A stretch of 64,000 bases of DNA from Escarpia spicata (Eukaryota > Annelida > Polychaeta > Sabellida > Siboglinidae), in contig CAXEFP010000012.1 in the NCBI GenBank assembly GCA_963995525.1, positions 744,001 to 808,000 of the forward strand. Direction: 5' to 3'. The translations under genes were made by a program, and so were the position numbers. This document shows positions 1 to 11,739 of this stretch, one piece after another. Below the pieces are notes generated by a model. That model was given only the letters and a program-made list of their open reading frames with translations, did not search any database and was not told where the DNA came from. Positions within the stretch are counted from its first letter, which is position 1, and every line of letters begins with the position of its first letter.

Positions 1-144
1 GTGCATTACAAATACCGTTTTGCTGTGATATGCATTAATTTTTTTCGAACACTTTGATATGGGACATGTTTGTCTCGTGAGTACTGAAGGTACTGCTGCT
101 TTAGACAAGAAAAAACTTCAAATGGGGATGAGTTTTCACACCTA

Positions 145-176
145 TAACTTACGTAATATGTTCTTGTAACTTACGT
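145..176 (+). repeat. Internal 10-bp direct repeat within the monomer
   Basis: TAACTTACGT occurs at 145-154 and again at 167-176, 22 bases apart. The pair is present in nearly every monomer, with occasional point variants such as TTTTAACTTACG at about 44178, 49394 and 52654. The first copy continues into the palindromic TTACGTAA and the second into ACGTGACGG. It is either a relic of short-repeat growth inside the monomer or a paired protein-binding site. The sequence alone does not decide. Confidence 0.7.
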
Positions 177-191
177 GACGGGGATAAAACG

Positions 192-275
192 GTAACATGC
201 ATTCCCATTTGGGGTTAATCTAGTTATGTGTGTAGCTTGATATCAATCTAGCCTTCGTGAAGATTTGTAACATGC
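192..275 (+). repeat. Internal duplicated GTAACATGC motif
   Basis: GTAACATGC occurs at 192-200 and 267-275, 75 bases apart. Each copy is followed by an AT-rich stretch leading into a TTTGGG motif (CATTTGGGG after the first, CTATTTGGG after the second). This suggests an old, degenerate duplication inside the monomer. The similarity outside the 9-mer is loose. The second copy is the most variable part of the monomer (GCAAATC, GCAAAAC, GCATAAC, GCAATAC) and carries the subtype identity. Confidence 0.5.
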
Positions 276-304
276 AAATCATCTATTTGGGATAAGACCA
301 CATT

Positions 305-314
305 AAGGATCCTT
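305..314. other. AAGGATCCTT palindrome with subtype-specific BamHI site
   Basis: The 10-bp perfect palindrome contains GGATCC. It is intact in monomers ending AAGGATCC, and lost in those ending AAAGATCC (most B), AAATATCC (most C), AAGGATTC (before 4241, 5545, 10762, 13697 and 17936) and AAGGATAC (26066, 31934, 33238). A BamHI digest should therefore give a ladder of 326-bp multiples reflecting subtype order. Whether the palindrome has any biological role is unknown. Confidence 0.85.
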
Positions 315-978
315 CCGCCGAAAAAAGTGCACTACAAATACCGTTTTGCTGTGATATGCATTAATTTTTTTCGAACACTTTGACATGGGACATGTTTGTC
401 TCTTGAGTACTGAATGTACTGCTGCTTTAGATAAGAAAAAACTTCAAATGGGGATTAGTTTTCACACCTATAACTTACGTAATATGTTCTTGTAACTTAC
501 GTGACGGAGATAGAACGGTAACATGCATTCCCATTTGTGATTAATCTAGTTATGTGTGTAGCTTGATATCAATCTAGCCTTCGTGAAGATTTGTAACATG
601 CAAATCATCTATTTGGGATAAGACCACATTAAGGATCCTTCCGCCGAAAAAAGTGCACTACAAATACCGTTTTGCTGTGATATGCATTAATTTTTTTCGA
701 ACACTTTGACATGGGACATGTTTGTCTCGTGAGTACTGAATGTACTGCTGCTTTAGATAAGAAAAAACTTCAAATGGGGATTAGTTTTCACACCTATAAC
801 TTACGTAATATGTTCTTGTAACTTACGTGACGGAGATAGAACGGTAACATGCATTCCCATTTGTGATTAATCTAGTTATGTGTGTAGCTTGATATCAATC
901 TAGCCTTCGTGAAGATTTGTAACATGCATAACATCTATTTGGGGTAAGACCACATTAAAGATCCTTCCGCCGAAAAAA

Positions 979-1305
979 GTGCACTACAAATACCGTTTTG
1001 CTGTGATATGCATTAATTTTTTTCGAACATTTTGACATGGGACATGTTTTGTCTCGTGAGTACTGAATGTACTGCTGCTTTAAACAAGATAAAACATCAA
1101 ATGGGGATGAGTTTTCACACCTATAACTTACGTAATATGTTCTTGTAACTTACGTGACGGGGATAAAACGGTAACATGCATTCCCATTTGGGGTTAATCT
1201 AGTTATGTGTGTAGCTTGATATCAATCTAGCCTTCGTGAAGATTTGTAACATGCAAAACATCTATTTGGGGTAAGACCACATTAAATATCCTTCCGCCGA
1301 AAAAA
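979..1305 (+). repeat. 327-bp C monomer with single-T insertion (copy 1)
   Basis: This monomer is C-type (CATTTTGACAT, ACAAGATAAAACATC, AAATATCC end) with four T's instead of three at 1047-1050 (CATGTTTTGTC). The extra base shifts all later starts by one. It also has TTTAAACAAG where most C monomers have TTTAGACAAG. The next monomer (1306) has ATATGCGTTAA, which also follows the other four T-insertion monomers, so the pair travels together. Confidence 0.9.
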
Positions 1306-2283
1306 GTGCATTACAAATACCGTTTTGCTGTGATATGCGTTAATTTTTTTCGAACACTTTGATATGGCACATGTTTGTCTCGTGAGTACTGAAGGTACTG
1401 CTGCTTTAGACAAGAAAAAACTTCAAATGGGGATGAGTTTTCACACCTATAACTTACGTAATATGTTCTTGTAACTTACGTGACGGGGATAAAACGGTAA
1501 CATGCATTCCCATTTGGGGTTAATCTAGTTATGTGTGTAGCTTGATATCAATCTAGCCTTCGTGAAGATTTGTAACATGCAAAACATCTATTTGGGGTAA
1601 GACCACATTAAATATCCTTCCGCCGAAAAAAGTGCATTACAAATACCGTTTTGCTGTGATATGCATTAATTTTTTTCGAACACTTTGATATGGGACATGT
1701 TTGTCTCGTGAGTACTGAAGGTACTGCTGCTTTAGACAAGAAAAAACTTCAAATGGGGATGAGTTTTCACACCTATAACTTACGTAATATGTTCTTGTAA
1801 CTTACGTGACGGGGATAAAACGGTAACATGCATTCCCATTTGGGGTTAATCTAGTTATGTGTGTAGCTTGATATCAATCTAGCCTTCGTGAAGATTTGTA
1901 ACATGCAAATCATCTATTTGGGATAAGACCACATTAAGGATCCTTCCGCCGAAAAAAGTGCACTACAAATACCGTTTTGCTGTGATATGCATTAATTTTT
2001 TTCGAACACTTTGACATGGGACATGTTTGTCTCTTGAGTACTGAATGTACTGCTGCTTTAGATAAGAAAAAACTTCAAATGGGGATTAGTTTTCACACCT
2101 ATAACTTACGTAATATGTTCTTGTAACTTACGTGACGGAGATAGAACGGTAACATGCATTCCCATTTGTGATTAATCTAGTTATGTGTGTAGCTTGATAT
2201 CAATCTAGCCTTCGTGAAGATTTGTAACATGCATAACATCTATTTGGGGTAAGACCACATTAAAGATCCTTCCGCCGAAAAAA

Positions 2284-4240
2284 GTGCACTACAAATACCG
2301 TTTTGCTGTGATATGCATTAATTTTTTTCGAACACTTTGATATGGGACATGTTTGTCTCGTGAGTACTGAAGGTACTGCTGCTTTAGACAAGAAAAAACT
2401 TCAAATGGGGATGAGTTTTCATACCTATAACTTACGTAATATGTTCTTGTAACTTACGTGACGGGGATAAAACGGTAACATGCATTCCCATTTGGGGTTA
2501 ATCTAGTTATGTGTGTAGCTTGATATCAATCTAGCCTTCGTGAAGATTTGTAACATGCAAAACATCTATTTGGGGTAAGACCACATTAAGGATCCTTCCG
2601 CCGAAAAAAGTGCACTACAAATACCGTTTTGCTGTGATATGCATTAATTTTTTTCGAACATTTTGACATGGGACATGTTTGTCTTGTGAGTACTAAATGT
2701 ACTGCTGCTTTAGACAAGATAAAACATCAAATGGGGATGAGTTTTCACACCTATAACTTACGTAATATGTTCTTGTAACTTACGTGACGGGGATAAAACG
2801 GTAACATGCATTCCCATTTGGGGTTAATCTAGTTATGTGTGTAGCTTGATATCAATCTAGCCTTCGTGAAGATTTTTAACATGCAAAACATCTATTTGGG
2901 GTAAGACCACAGTAAGGATCCTTCCGCCGAAAAAAGTGCACTACAAATACCGTTTTGCTGTGATATGCATTAATTTTTTTCGAACATTTTGACATGGGAC
3001 ATGTTTTGTCTCGTGAGTACTGAATGTACTGCTGCTTTAGACAAGATAAAAAATCAAATGGGGATGAGTTTTCACACCTATAACTTACGTAATATGTTCT
3101 TGTAACTTACGTGACGGGGATAAAACGGTAACATGCATTCCCATTTGGGGTTAATCTAGTTATGTGTGTAGCTTGATATCAATCTAGCCTTCGTGAAGAT
3201 TTGTAACATGCAAAACATCTATTTGGGGTAAGACCACATTAAATATCCTTCCGCCGAAAAAAGTGCATTACAAATACCGTTTTGCTGTGATATGCGTTAA
3301 TTTTTTTCGAACACTTTGATATGGGACATGTTTGTCTCGTGAGTACTGAAGGTACTGCTGCTTTAGACAAGAAAAAACTTCAAATGGGGATGAGTTTTCA
3401 CACCTATAACTTACGTAATATGTTCTTGTAACTTACGTGACGGGGATAAAACGGTAACATGCATTCCCATTTGGGGTTAATCTAGTTATGTGTGTAGCTT
3501 GATATCAATCTAGCCTTCGTGAAGATTTGTAACATGCAAATCATCTATTTGGGATAAGACCACATTAAGGATCCTTCCGCCGAAAAAAGTGCACTACAAA
3601 TACCGTTTTGCTGTGATATGCATTAATTTTTTTCGAACACTTTGACATGGGACATGTTTGTCTCTTGAGTACTGAATGTACTGCTGCTATAGATAAGAAA
3701 AAACTTCAAATGGGGATGAGTTTTCACACCTATAACTTACGTAATATGTTCTTGTAACTTACGTGACGGAGATAGAACGGTAACATGCATTCCCATTTGT
3801 GATTAATCTAGTTATGTGTGTAGCTTGATATCAATCTAGCCTTCGTGAAGATTTGTAACATGCATAACATCTATTTGGGGTAAGACCACATTAAAGATCC
3901 TTCCGCCGAAAAAAGTGCACTACAAATACCGTTTTGCTGTGATATGCATTAATTTTTTTCGAACACTTTGATATGGGACATGTTTGTCTCGTGAGTACTG
4001 AATGTACTGCTGCTTTAGACAAGAAAAAACTTCAAATGGGGATGAGTTTTCATACCTATAACTTACGTAATATGTTCTTGTAACTTACGTGACGGGGATA
4101 AAACGGTAACATGCATTCCCATTTGGGGTTAATCTAGTTATGTGTGTAGCTTGATATCAATCTAGCCTTCGTGAAGATTTGTAACATGCAATACATCTAT
4201 TTGGGGTAAGACCACATTAAGGATTCTTCCGCCGAAAAAA
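2284..4240 (+). repeat. Six-monomer HOR cassette, copy 1
   Basis: Order: D (CATACC), E (CTTGTGAG, GATTTTTAACATG, AGTAAGG), C with the T insertion at 3004-3007, A with ATATGCGTTAA, B with CTCTTGAG and GCTATAGAT, then D ending GCAATAC and GGATTC. The same order with the same private variants recurs at 8805, 11740 and 15979. Differences in this copy include TACTAAATG at about 2690 and ATAAAAAATC at about 3050. Length is 1957 bp (five 326-bp monomers and one of 327). Confidence 0.85.
2936..3262 (+). repeat. 327-bp C monomer with single-T insertion (copy 2)
   Basis: TTTT at 3004-3007 in CATGTTTTGTC gives a 327-bp unit. This is the third member of cassette copy 1. It is followed by an A monomer with ATATGCGTTAA, as in the other cassette copies. 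Confidence 0.9.
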
Positions 4241-6848
4241 ATGCACTACAAATACCGTTTTGCTATGATATGCATTAATTTTTTTCGAACATTTTGACAT
4301 GGGACATGTTTGTCTTGTGAGTACTGAATGTACTGCTGCTTTAGACAAGATAAAACATCAAATGGGGATGAGTTTTCACACCTATAACTTACGTAATATG
4401 TTCTTGTAACTTACGTGACGGGGATAAAACGGTAACATGCATTCCCATTTGGGGTTAATCTAGTTATGTGTGTAGCTTGATATCAATCTAGCCTTCGTGA
4501 AGATTTGTAACATGCAAAACATCTATTTGGGGTAAGACCACAGTAAGGATCCTTCCGCCGAAAAAAGTGCACTACAAATACCGTTTTGCTGTGATATGCA
4601 TTAATTTTTTTCTAACATTTTGACATGGGACATGTTTGTCTCGTGAGTACTGAATGTACTGCTGCTTTAGATAAGAAAAAACTTCAAATGGGGATGAGTT
4701 TTCACACCTATAACTTACGTAATATGTTCTTGTAACTTACGTGACGGAGATAGAACGGTAACATGCATTCCCATTTGTGATTAATCTAGTTATGTGTGTA
4801 GCTTGATATCAATATAGCCTTCGTGAAGATTTGTAACATGCAAAACATCTATTTGGGGTAAGACCACATTAAGGATCCTTCCGCCGAAAAAAGTGCACTA
4901 CAAATACCGTTTTGCTGTGATATGCATTAATTTTTTTCGAACATTTTGACATGGGACATGTTTGTCTCGTGAGTACTGAATGTACTGCTGCTTTAGACAA
5001 GATAAAACATCAAATGGGGATGAGTTTTCACACCTATAACTTACGTAATATGTTCTTGTAACTTACGTGACGGGGATAAAACGGTAACATGCATTCCCAT
5101 TTGGGGTTAATCTAGTTATGTGTGTAGCTTGATATCAATCTAGCCTTCGTGAAGATTTGTAACATGCAAAACATATATTTGGGGTAAGACCACATTAAAT
5201 ATCCTTCCGCCGAAAAAAGTGCATTACAAATACCGTTTTGCTGTGATATGCATTAATTTTTTTCGAACACTTTGATATGGGACATGTTTGTCTCGTGAGT
5301 ACTGAAGGTACTGCTGCTTTAGACAAGAAAAAACATCAAATGGGGATGAGTTTTCACACCTATAACTTACGTAATATGCTCTTGTAACTTACGTGACGGG
5401 GATAAAACGGTAACATGCATTCCCATTTGGGGTTAATCTAGTTATGTGTGTAGCTTGATATCAATCTAGCCTTCGTGAAGATTTGTAACATGCAATACAT
5501 CTATTTGGGGTAAGACCACATTAAGGATTCTTCCGCCGAAAAAAATGCACTACAAATACCGTTTTGCTATGATATGCATTAATTTTTTTCGAACATTTTG
5601 ACATGGGACATGTTTGTCTTGTGAGTACTGAATGTACTGCTGCTTTAGACAAGATAAAACATCAAATGGGGATGAGTTTTCACACCTATAACTTACGTAA
5701 TATGTTCTTGTAACTTACGTGACGGGGATAAAACGGTAACATGCATTCCCATTTGGGGTTAATCTAGTTATGTGTGTAGCTTGATATCAATCTAGCCTTC
5801 GTGAAGATTTGTAACATGCAAAACATCTATTTGGGGTAAGACCACAGTAAGGATCCTTCCGCCGAAAAAAGTGCACTACAAATACCGTTTTGCTGTGATA
5901 TGCATTAATTTTTTTCTAACATTTTGACATGGGACATGTTTGTCTCGTGAGTACTGAATGTACTGCTGCTTTAGATAAGAAAAAACTTCAAATGGGGATG
6001 AGTTTTCACACCTATAACTTACGTAATATGTTCTTGTAACTTACGTGACGGAGATAGAACGGTAACATGCATTCCCATTTGTGATTAATCTAGTTATGTG
6101 TGTAGCTTGATATCAATATAGCCTTCGTGAAGATTTGTAACATGCAAAACATCTATTTGGGGTAAGACCACATTAAGGATCCTTCCGCCGAAAAAAGTGC
6201 ACTACAAATACCGTTTTGCTGTGATATGCATTAATTTTTTTCGAACATTTTGACATGGGACATGTTTGTCTCGTGAGTACTGAATGTACTGCTGCTTTAG
6301 ACAAGATAAAACATCAAATGGGGATGAGTTTTCACACCTATAACTTACGTAATATGTTCTTGTAACTTACGTGACGGGGATAAAACGGTAACATGCATTC
6401 CCATTTGGGGTTAATCTAGTTATGTGTGTAGCTTGATATCAATCTAGCCTTCGTGAAGATTTGTAACATGCAAAACATATATTTGGGGTAAGACCACATT
6501 AAATATCCTTCCGCCGAAAAAAGTGCATTACAAATACCGTTTTGCTGTGATATGCATTAATTTTTTTCGAACACTTTGATATGGGACATGTTTGTCTCGT
6601 GAGTACTGAAGGTACTGCTGCTTTAGACAAGAAAAAACTTCAAATGGGGATGAGTTTTCACACCTATAACTTACGTAATATGTTCTTGTAACTTACGTGA
6701 CGGGGATAAAACGGTAACATGCATTCCCATTTGGGGTTAATCTAGTTATGTGTGTAGCTTGATATCAATCTAGCCTTCGTGAAGATTTGTAACATGCAAA
6801 TCATCTATTTGGGATAAGACCACATTAAGGATCCTTCCGCCGAAAAAA
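4241..6848 (+). repeat. Four-monomer tandem duplication (1304 bp x 2)
   Basis: 4241-5544 is repeated as 5545-6848. Shared private variants at a 1304-bp offset: the preceding GCAATAC and GGATTC end, AAAAATGCAC at the start, TTGCTATGATAT (4262 and 5566), the TTTCTAACATTTT monomer at 4567 and 5871, and AATATAGCC at about 4811 and 6115. Identity breaks down in the last monomer of each copy: 5219 has AAACATCAAATG, TATGCTCTTG and a GCAATAC end, and 6523 does not. The continuous near-identical stretch is therefore about 4190-5320 against 5494-6624. Confidence 0.85.
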
Positions 6849-8804
6849 ATGCACTACAAATACCGTTTTGCTGTGATATGCATTAATTGTTTTCGAACAC
6901 TTTGACATGGGACATGTTTGTCTCGTGAGTACTGAATGTACTGCTGCTTTAGATAAGAAAAAACTTCAAATGGGGATTAGTTTTCACACCTATAACTTAC
7001 GTAATATGTTCTTGTAACTTACGTGACGGAGATAGAACGGTAACATGCATTCCCATTTGTGATTAATCTAGTTATGTGTGTAGCTTGATATCAATCTAGC
7101 CTTCGTGAAGATTTGTAACATGCATAACATCTATTTGGGGTAAGACCACATTAAAGATCCTTCCGCCGAAAAAAGTGCACTACAAATACCGTTTTGCTGT
7201 GATATGCATTAATTTTTTTCGAACATTTTGACATGGGACATGTTTGTCTCGTGAGTACTGAATGTACTGCTGCTTTAGACAAGATAAAACATCAAATGGG
7301 GATGAGTTTTCACACCTATAACTTACGTAATATGTTCTTGTAACTTACGTGACGGGGATAAAACGGTAACATGCATTCCCATTTGGGGTTAATCTAGTTA
7401 TGTGTGTAGCTTGATATCAATCTAGCCTTCGTGAAGATTTGTAACATGCAAAACATCTATTTGGGGTAAGACCACATTAAATATCCTTCCGCCGAAAAAA
7501 GTGCATTACAAATACCGTTTTGCTGTGATATGCATTAATTTTTTTCGAACACTTTGATATGGGACATGTTTGTCTCGTGAGTACTGAAGGTACTGCTGCT
7601 TTAGACAAGAAAAAACTTCAAATGGGGATGAGTTTTCACACCTATAACTTACGTAATATGTTCTTGTAACTTACGTGACGGTGATAAAACGGTAACATGC
7701 ATTCCCATTTGGGGTTAATCTAGTTATGTGTGTAGCTTGATATCAATCTAGCCTTCGTGAAGATTTGTAACATGCAAAACATCTATTTGGGGTAAGACCA
7801 CATTAAGGATCCTTCCGCCGAAAAAAGTGCACTACAAATACCGTTTTGCTGTGATATGCATTAATTTTTTTCGAACACTTTGACATGGGACATGTTTGTC
7901 TCTTGAGTACTGAATGTACTGCTGCTTTAGATAAGAAAAAACTTCAAATGGGGATTAGTTTTCACACCTATAACTTACGTAATATGTTCTTGTAACTTAC
8001 GTGACGGAGATAGAACGGTAACATGCATTCCCATTTGTGATTAATCTAGTTATGTGTGTAGCTTGATATCAATCTAGCCTTCGTGAAGATTTGTAACATG
8101 CATAACATCTATTTGGGGTAAGACCACATTAAAGATCCTTCCGCCGAAAAAAGTGCACTACAAATACCGTTTTGCTGTGATATGCATTAATTTTTTTCGA
8201 ACACTTTGATATGGGACATGTTTGTCTCGTGAGTACTGAATGTACTGCTGCTTTAGATAAGAAAAAACTTCAAATGGGGATTAGTTTTCACACCTATAAC
8301 TTACGTAATATGTTCTTGTAACTTACGTGACGGAGATAGAACGGTAACATGCATTCCCATTTGTGATTAATCTAGTTATGTGTGTAGCTTGATATCAATC
8401 TAGCCTTCGTGAAGATTTGTAACATGCAAAACATATATTTGGGGTAAGACCACATTAAGGATCCTTCCGCCGAAAAAAGTGCATTACAAATACCGTTTTG
8501 CTGTGATATGCATTAATTTTGTTCGAACATTTTGACATGGGACATGTTTGTCTCGTGAGTACTGAATGTACTGCTGCTTTAGACAAGATAAAACATCAAA
8601 TGGGGATGAGTTTTCACACCTATAACTTACGTAATATGTTCTTGTAACTTACGTGACGGGGATAAAACGGTAACATGCATTCCCATTTGGGGTTAATCTA
8701 GATATGTGTGTAGCTTGATATCAATCTAGCCTTCGTGAAGATTTGTAACATGCAAAACATCTATTTGGGGTAAGACCACATTAAATATCCTTCCGCCGAA
8801 AAAA

Positions 8805-10761
8805 GTGCATTACAAATACCGTTTTGCTGTGATATGCATTAATTTTTTTCGAACACTTTGATATGGGACATGTTTGTCTCGTGAGTACTGAAGGTACTGC
8901 TGCTTTAGACAAGAAAAAACTTCAAATGGGGATGAGTTTTCATACCTATAACTTACGTAATATGTTCTTGTAACTTACGTGACGGGGATAAAACGGTAAC
9001 ATGCATTCCCATTTGGGGTTAATCTAGTTATGTGTGTAGCTTGATATCAATCTAGCCTTCGTGAAGATTTGTAACATGCAAAACATCTATTTGGGGTAAG
9101 ACCACATTAAGGATCCTTCCGCCGAAAAAAGTGCACTACAAATACCGTTTTGCTGTGATATGCATTAATTTTTTTCGAACATTTTGACATGGGACATGTT
9201 TGTCTTGTGAGTACTGAATGTACTGCTGCTTTAGACAAGATAAAACATCAAATGGGGATGAGTTTTCACACCTATAACTTACGTAATATGTTCTTGTAAC
9301 TTACGTGACGGGGATAAAACGGTAACATGCATTCCCATTTGGGGTTAATCTAGTTATGTGTGTAGCTTGATATCAATCTAGCCTTCGTGAAGATTTTTAA
9401 CATGCAAAACATCTATTTGGGGTAAGACCACAGTAAGGATCCTTCCGCCGAAAAAAGTGCACTACAAATACCGTTTTGCTGTGATATGCATTAATTTTTT
9501 TCGAACATTTTGACATGGGACATGTTTTGTCTCGTGAGTACTGAATGTACTGCTGCTTTAGACAAGATAAAACATCAAATGGGGATGAGTTTTCACACCT
9601 ATAACTTACGTAATATGTTCTTGTAACTTACGTGACGGGGATAAAACGGTAACATGCATTCCCATTTGGGGTTAATCTAGTTATGTGTGTAGCTTGATAT
9701 CAATCTAGCCTTCGTGAAGATTTGTAACATGCAAAACATCTATTTGGGGTAAGACCACATTAAATATCCTTCCGCCGAAAAAAGTGCATTACAAATACCG
9801 TTTTGCTGTGATATGCGTTAATTTTTTTCGAACACTTTGATATGGGACATGTTTGTCTCGTGAGTACTGAAGGTACTGCTGCTTTAGACAAGAAAAAACT
9901 TCAAATGGGGATGAGTTTTCACACCTATAACTTACGTAATATGTTCTTGTAACTTACGTGACGGGGATAAAACGGTAACATGCATTCCCATTTGGGGTTA
10001 ATCTAGTTATGTGTGTAGCTTGATATCAATCTAGCCTTCGTGAAGATTTGTAACATGCAAATCATCTATTTGGGATAAGACCACATTAAGGATCCTTCCG
10101 CCGAAAAAAGTGCACTACAAATACCGTTTTGCTGTGATATGCATTAATTTTTTTCGAACACTTTGACATGGGACATGTTTGTCTCTTGAGTACTGAATGT
10201 ACTGCTGCTATAGATAAGAAAAAACTTCAAATGGGGATTAGTTTTCACACCTATAACTTACGTATTATGTTCTTGTAACTTACGTGACGGAGATAGAACG
10301 GTAACATGCATTCCCATTTGTGATTAATCTAGTTATGTGTGTAGCTTGATATCAATCTAGCCTTCGTGAAGATTTGTAACATGCATAACATCTATTTGGG
10401 GTAAGACCACATTAAAGATCCTTCCGCCGAAAAAAGTGCACTACAAATACCGTTTTGCTGTGATATGCATTAATTTTTTTCGAACACTTTGATATGGGAC
10501 ATGTTTGTCTCGTGAGTACTGAATGTACTGCTGCTTTAGACAAGAAAAAACTTCAAATGGGGATGAGTTTTCATACCTATAACTTACGTAATATGTTCTT
10601 GTAACTTACGTGACGGGGATAAAACGGTAACATGCATTCCCATTTGGGGTTAATCTAGTTATGTGTGTAGCTTGATATCAATCTAGCCTTCGTGAAGATT
10701 TGTAACATGCAATACATCTATTTGGGGTAAGACCACATTAAGGATTCTTCCGCCGAAAAAA
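8805..10761 (+). repeat. Six-monomer HOR cassette, copy 2
   Basis: Same order and private variants as 2284-4240: CATACC, then CTTGTGAG with GATTTTTAACATG and AGTAAGG (9131), the T insertion at 9525-9528, ATATGCGTTAA (9784), CTCTTGAG with GCTATAGAT (10110), then GCAATAC and GGATTC (10436). The first monomer starts GTGCATT here but GTGCACT in copies 1 and 3, so its left edge was exchanged with an A-type neighbour. The B monomer also has CGTATTATG, shared with copies 3 and 4 but not copy 1. Confidence 0.85.
9457..9783 (+). repeat. 327-bp C monomer with single-T insertion (copy 3)
   Basis: TTTT at 9525-9528. Third member of cassette copy 2, followed by the ATATGCGTTAA monomer at 9784. Confidence 0.9.
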
Positions 10762-11739
10762 GTGCACTACAAATACCGTTTTGCTGTGATATGCATTAAT
10801 TTGTTTCGAACATTTTGACATGGGACATGTTTGTCTTGTGAGTACTGAATGTACTGCTGCTTTAGACAAGATAAAACATCAAATGGGGATGAGTTTTCAC
10901 ACCTATAACTTACGTAATATGTTCTTGTAACTTACGTGACGGGGATAAAACGGTAACATGCATTCCCATTTGGGGTTAATCTAGTTATGTGTGTAGCTTG
11001 ATATCAATCTAGCCTTCGTGAAGATTTGTAACATGCAAAACATCTATTTGGGGTAAGACCACATTAAATATCCTTCCGCCGAAAAAAGTGCATTACAAAT
11101 ACCGTTTTGCTGTGATATGCATTAATTTTTTTCGAACACTTTGATATGGGACATGTTTGTCTCGTGAGTACTGAAGGTACTGCTGCTTTAGACAAGAAAA
11201 AACTTCAAATGGGGATGAGTTTTCACACCTATAACTTACGTAATATGTTCTTGTAACTTACGTGACGGGGATAAAACGGTAACATGCATTCCCATTTGGG
11301 GTTAATCTAGTTATGTGTGTAGCTTGATATCAATCTAGCCTTCGTGAAGATTTGTAACATGCAAATCATCTATTTGGGATAAGACCACATTAAGGATCCT
11401 TCCGCCGAAAAAAGTGCACTACAAATACCGTTTTGCTGTGATATGCATTAATTTTTTTCGAACACTTTGACATGGGACATGTTTGTCTCTTGAGTACTGA
11501 ATGTACTGCTGCTTTAGATAAGAAAAAACTTCAAATGGGGATTAGTTTTCACACCTATAACTTACGTAATATGTTCTTGTAACTTACGTGACGGAGATAG
11601 AACGGTAACATGCATTCCCATTTGTGATTAATCTAGTTATGTGTGTAGCTTGATATCAATCTAGCCTTCGTGAAGATTTGTAACATGCATAACATCTATT
11701 TGGGGTAAGACCACATTAAAGATCCTTCCGCCGAAAAAA

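Larger units (their letters stand above)
1..326 (+). repeat. Reference monomer (subtype A) with internal landmarks
   Basis: The first monomer is used here as the reference. It has 97 A, 55 C, 66 G and 108 T (37% GC) by hand count. Landmarks are a T7 run near 39-45, an A6 run at 110-115, two copies of TAACTTACGT at 145-154 and 167-176, GTAACATGC at 192-200 and 267-275, a perfect 10-bp palindrome AAGGATCCTT at 305-314 containing a BamHI site, and an A6 run at 321-326. Subtype A markers are GTGCATT at the start, CACTTTGATAT, GAAGGTACTG, GACAAGAAAAAAC, GGGATAAAAC, and GCAAATC with TTTGGGATAAG near the end. The phase chosen is arbitrary and the true recombination unit may start elsewhere. Confidence 0.9.

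Noticed and set aside
145..190. CENP-B box
   Set aside because: I looked for TTCGNNNNANNCGGG on both strands. The only CGGG (about 179-182 of the monomer) lacks the TTCG and central A at the required spacing, and the TTCG sites lack a following CGGG.
1..326. Monomer as a dimer of two 163-bp halves
   Set aside because: No sequence similarity was seen between the halves at a 163-bp shift. Only short motifs repeat, at 22 and 75 bases.
305..326. Intrinsic terminator or hairpin (palindrome followed by an A run)
   Set aside because: The AAGGATCCTT palindrome has no loop and is not followed by a T run on either strand in a transcription context. No gene lies near it.
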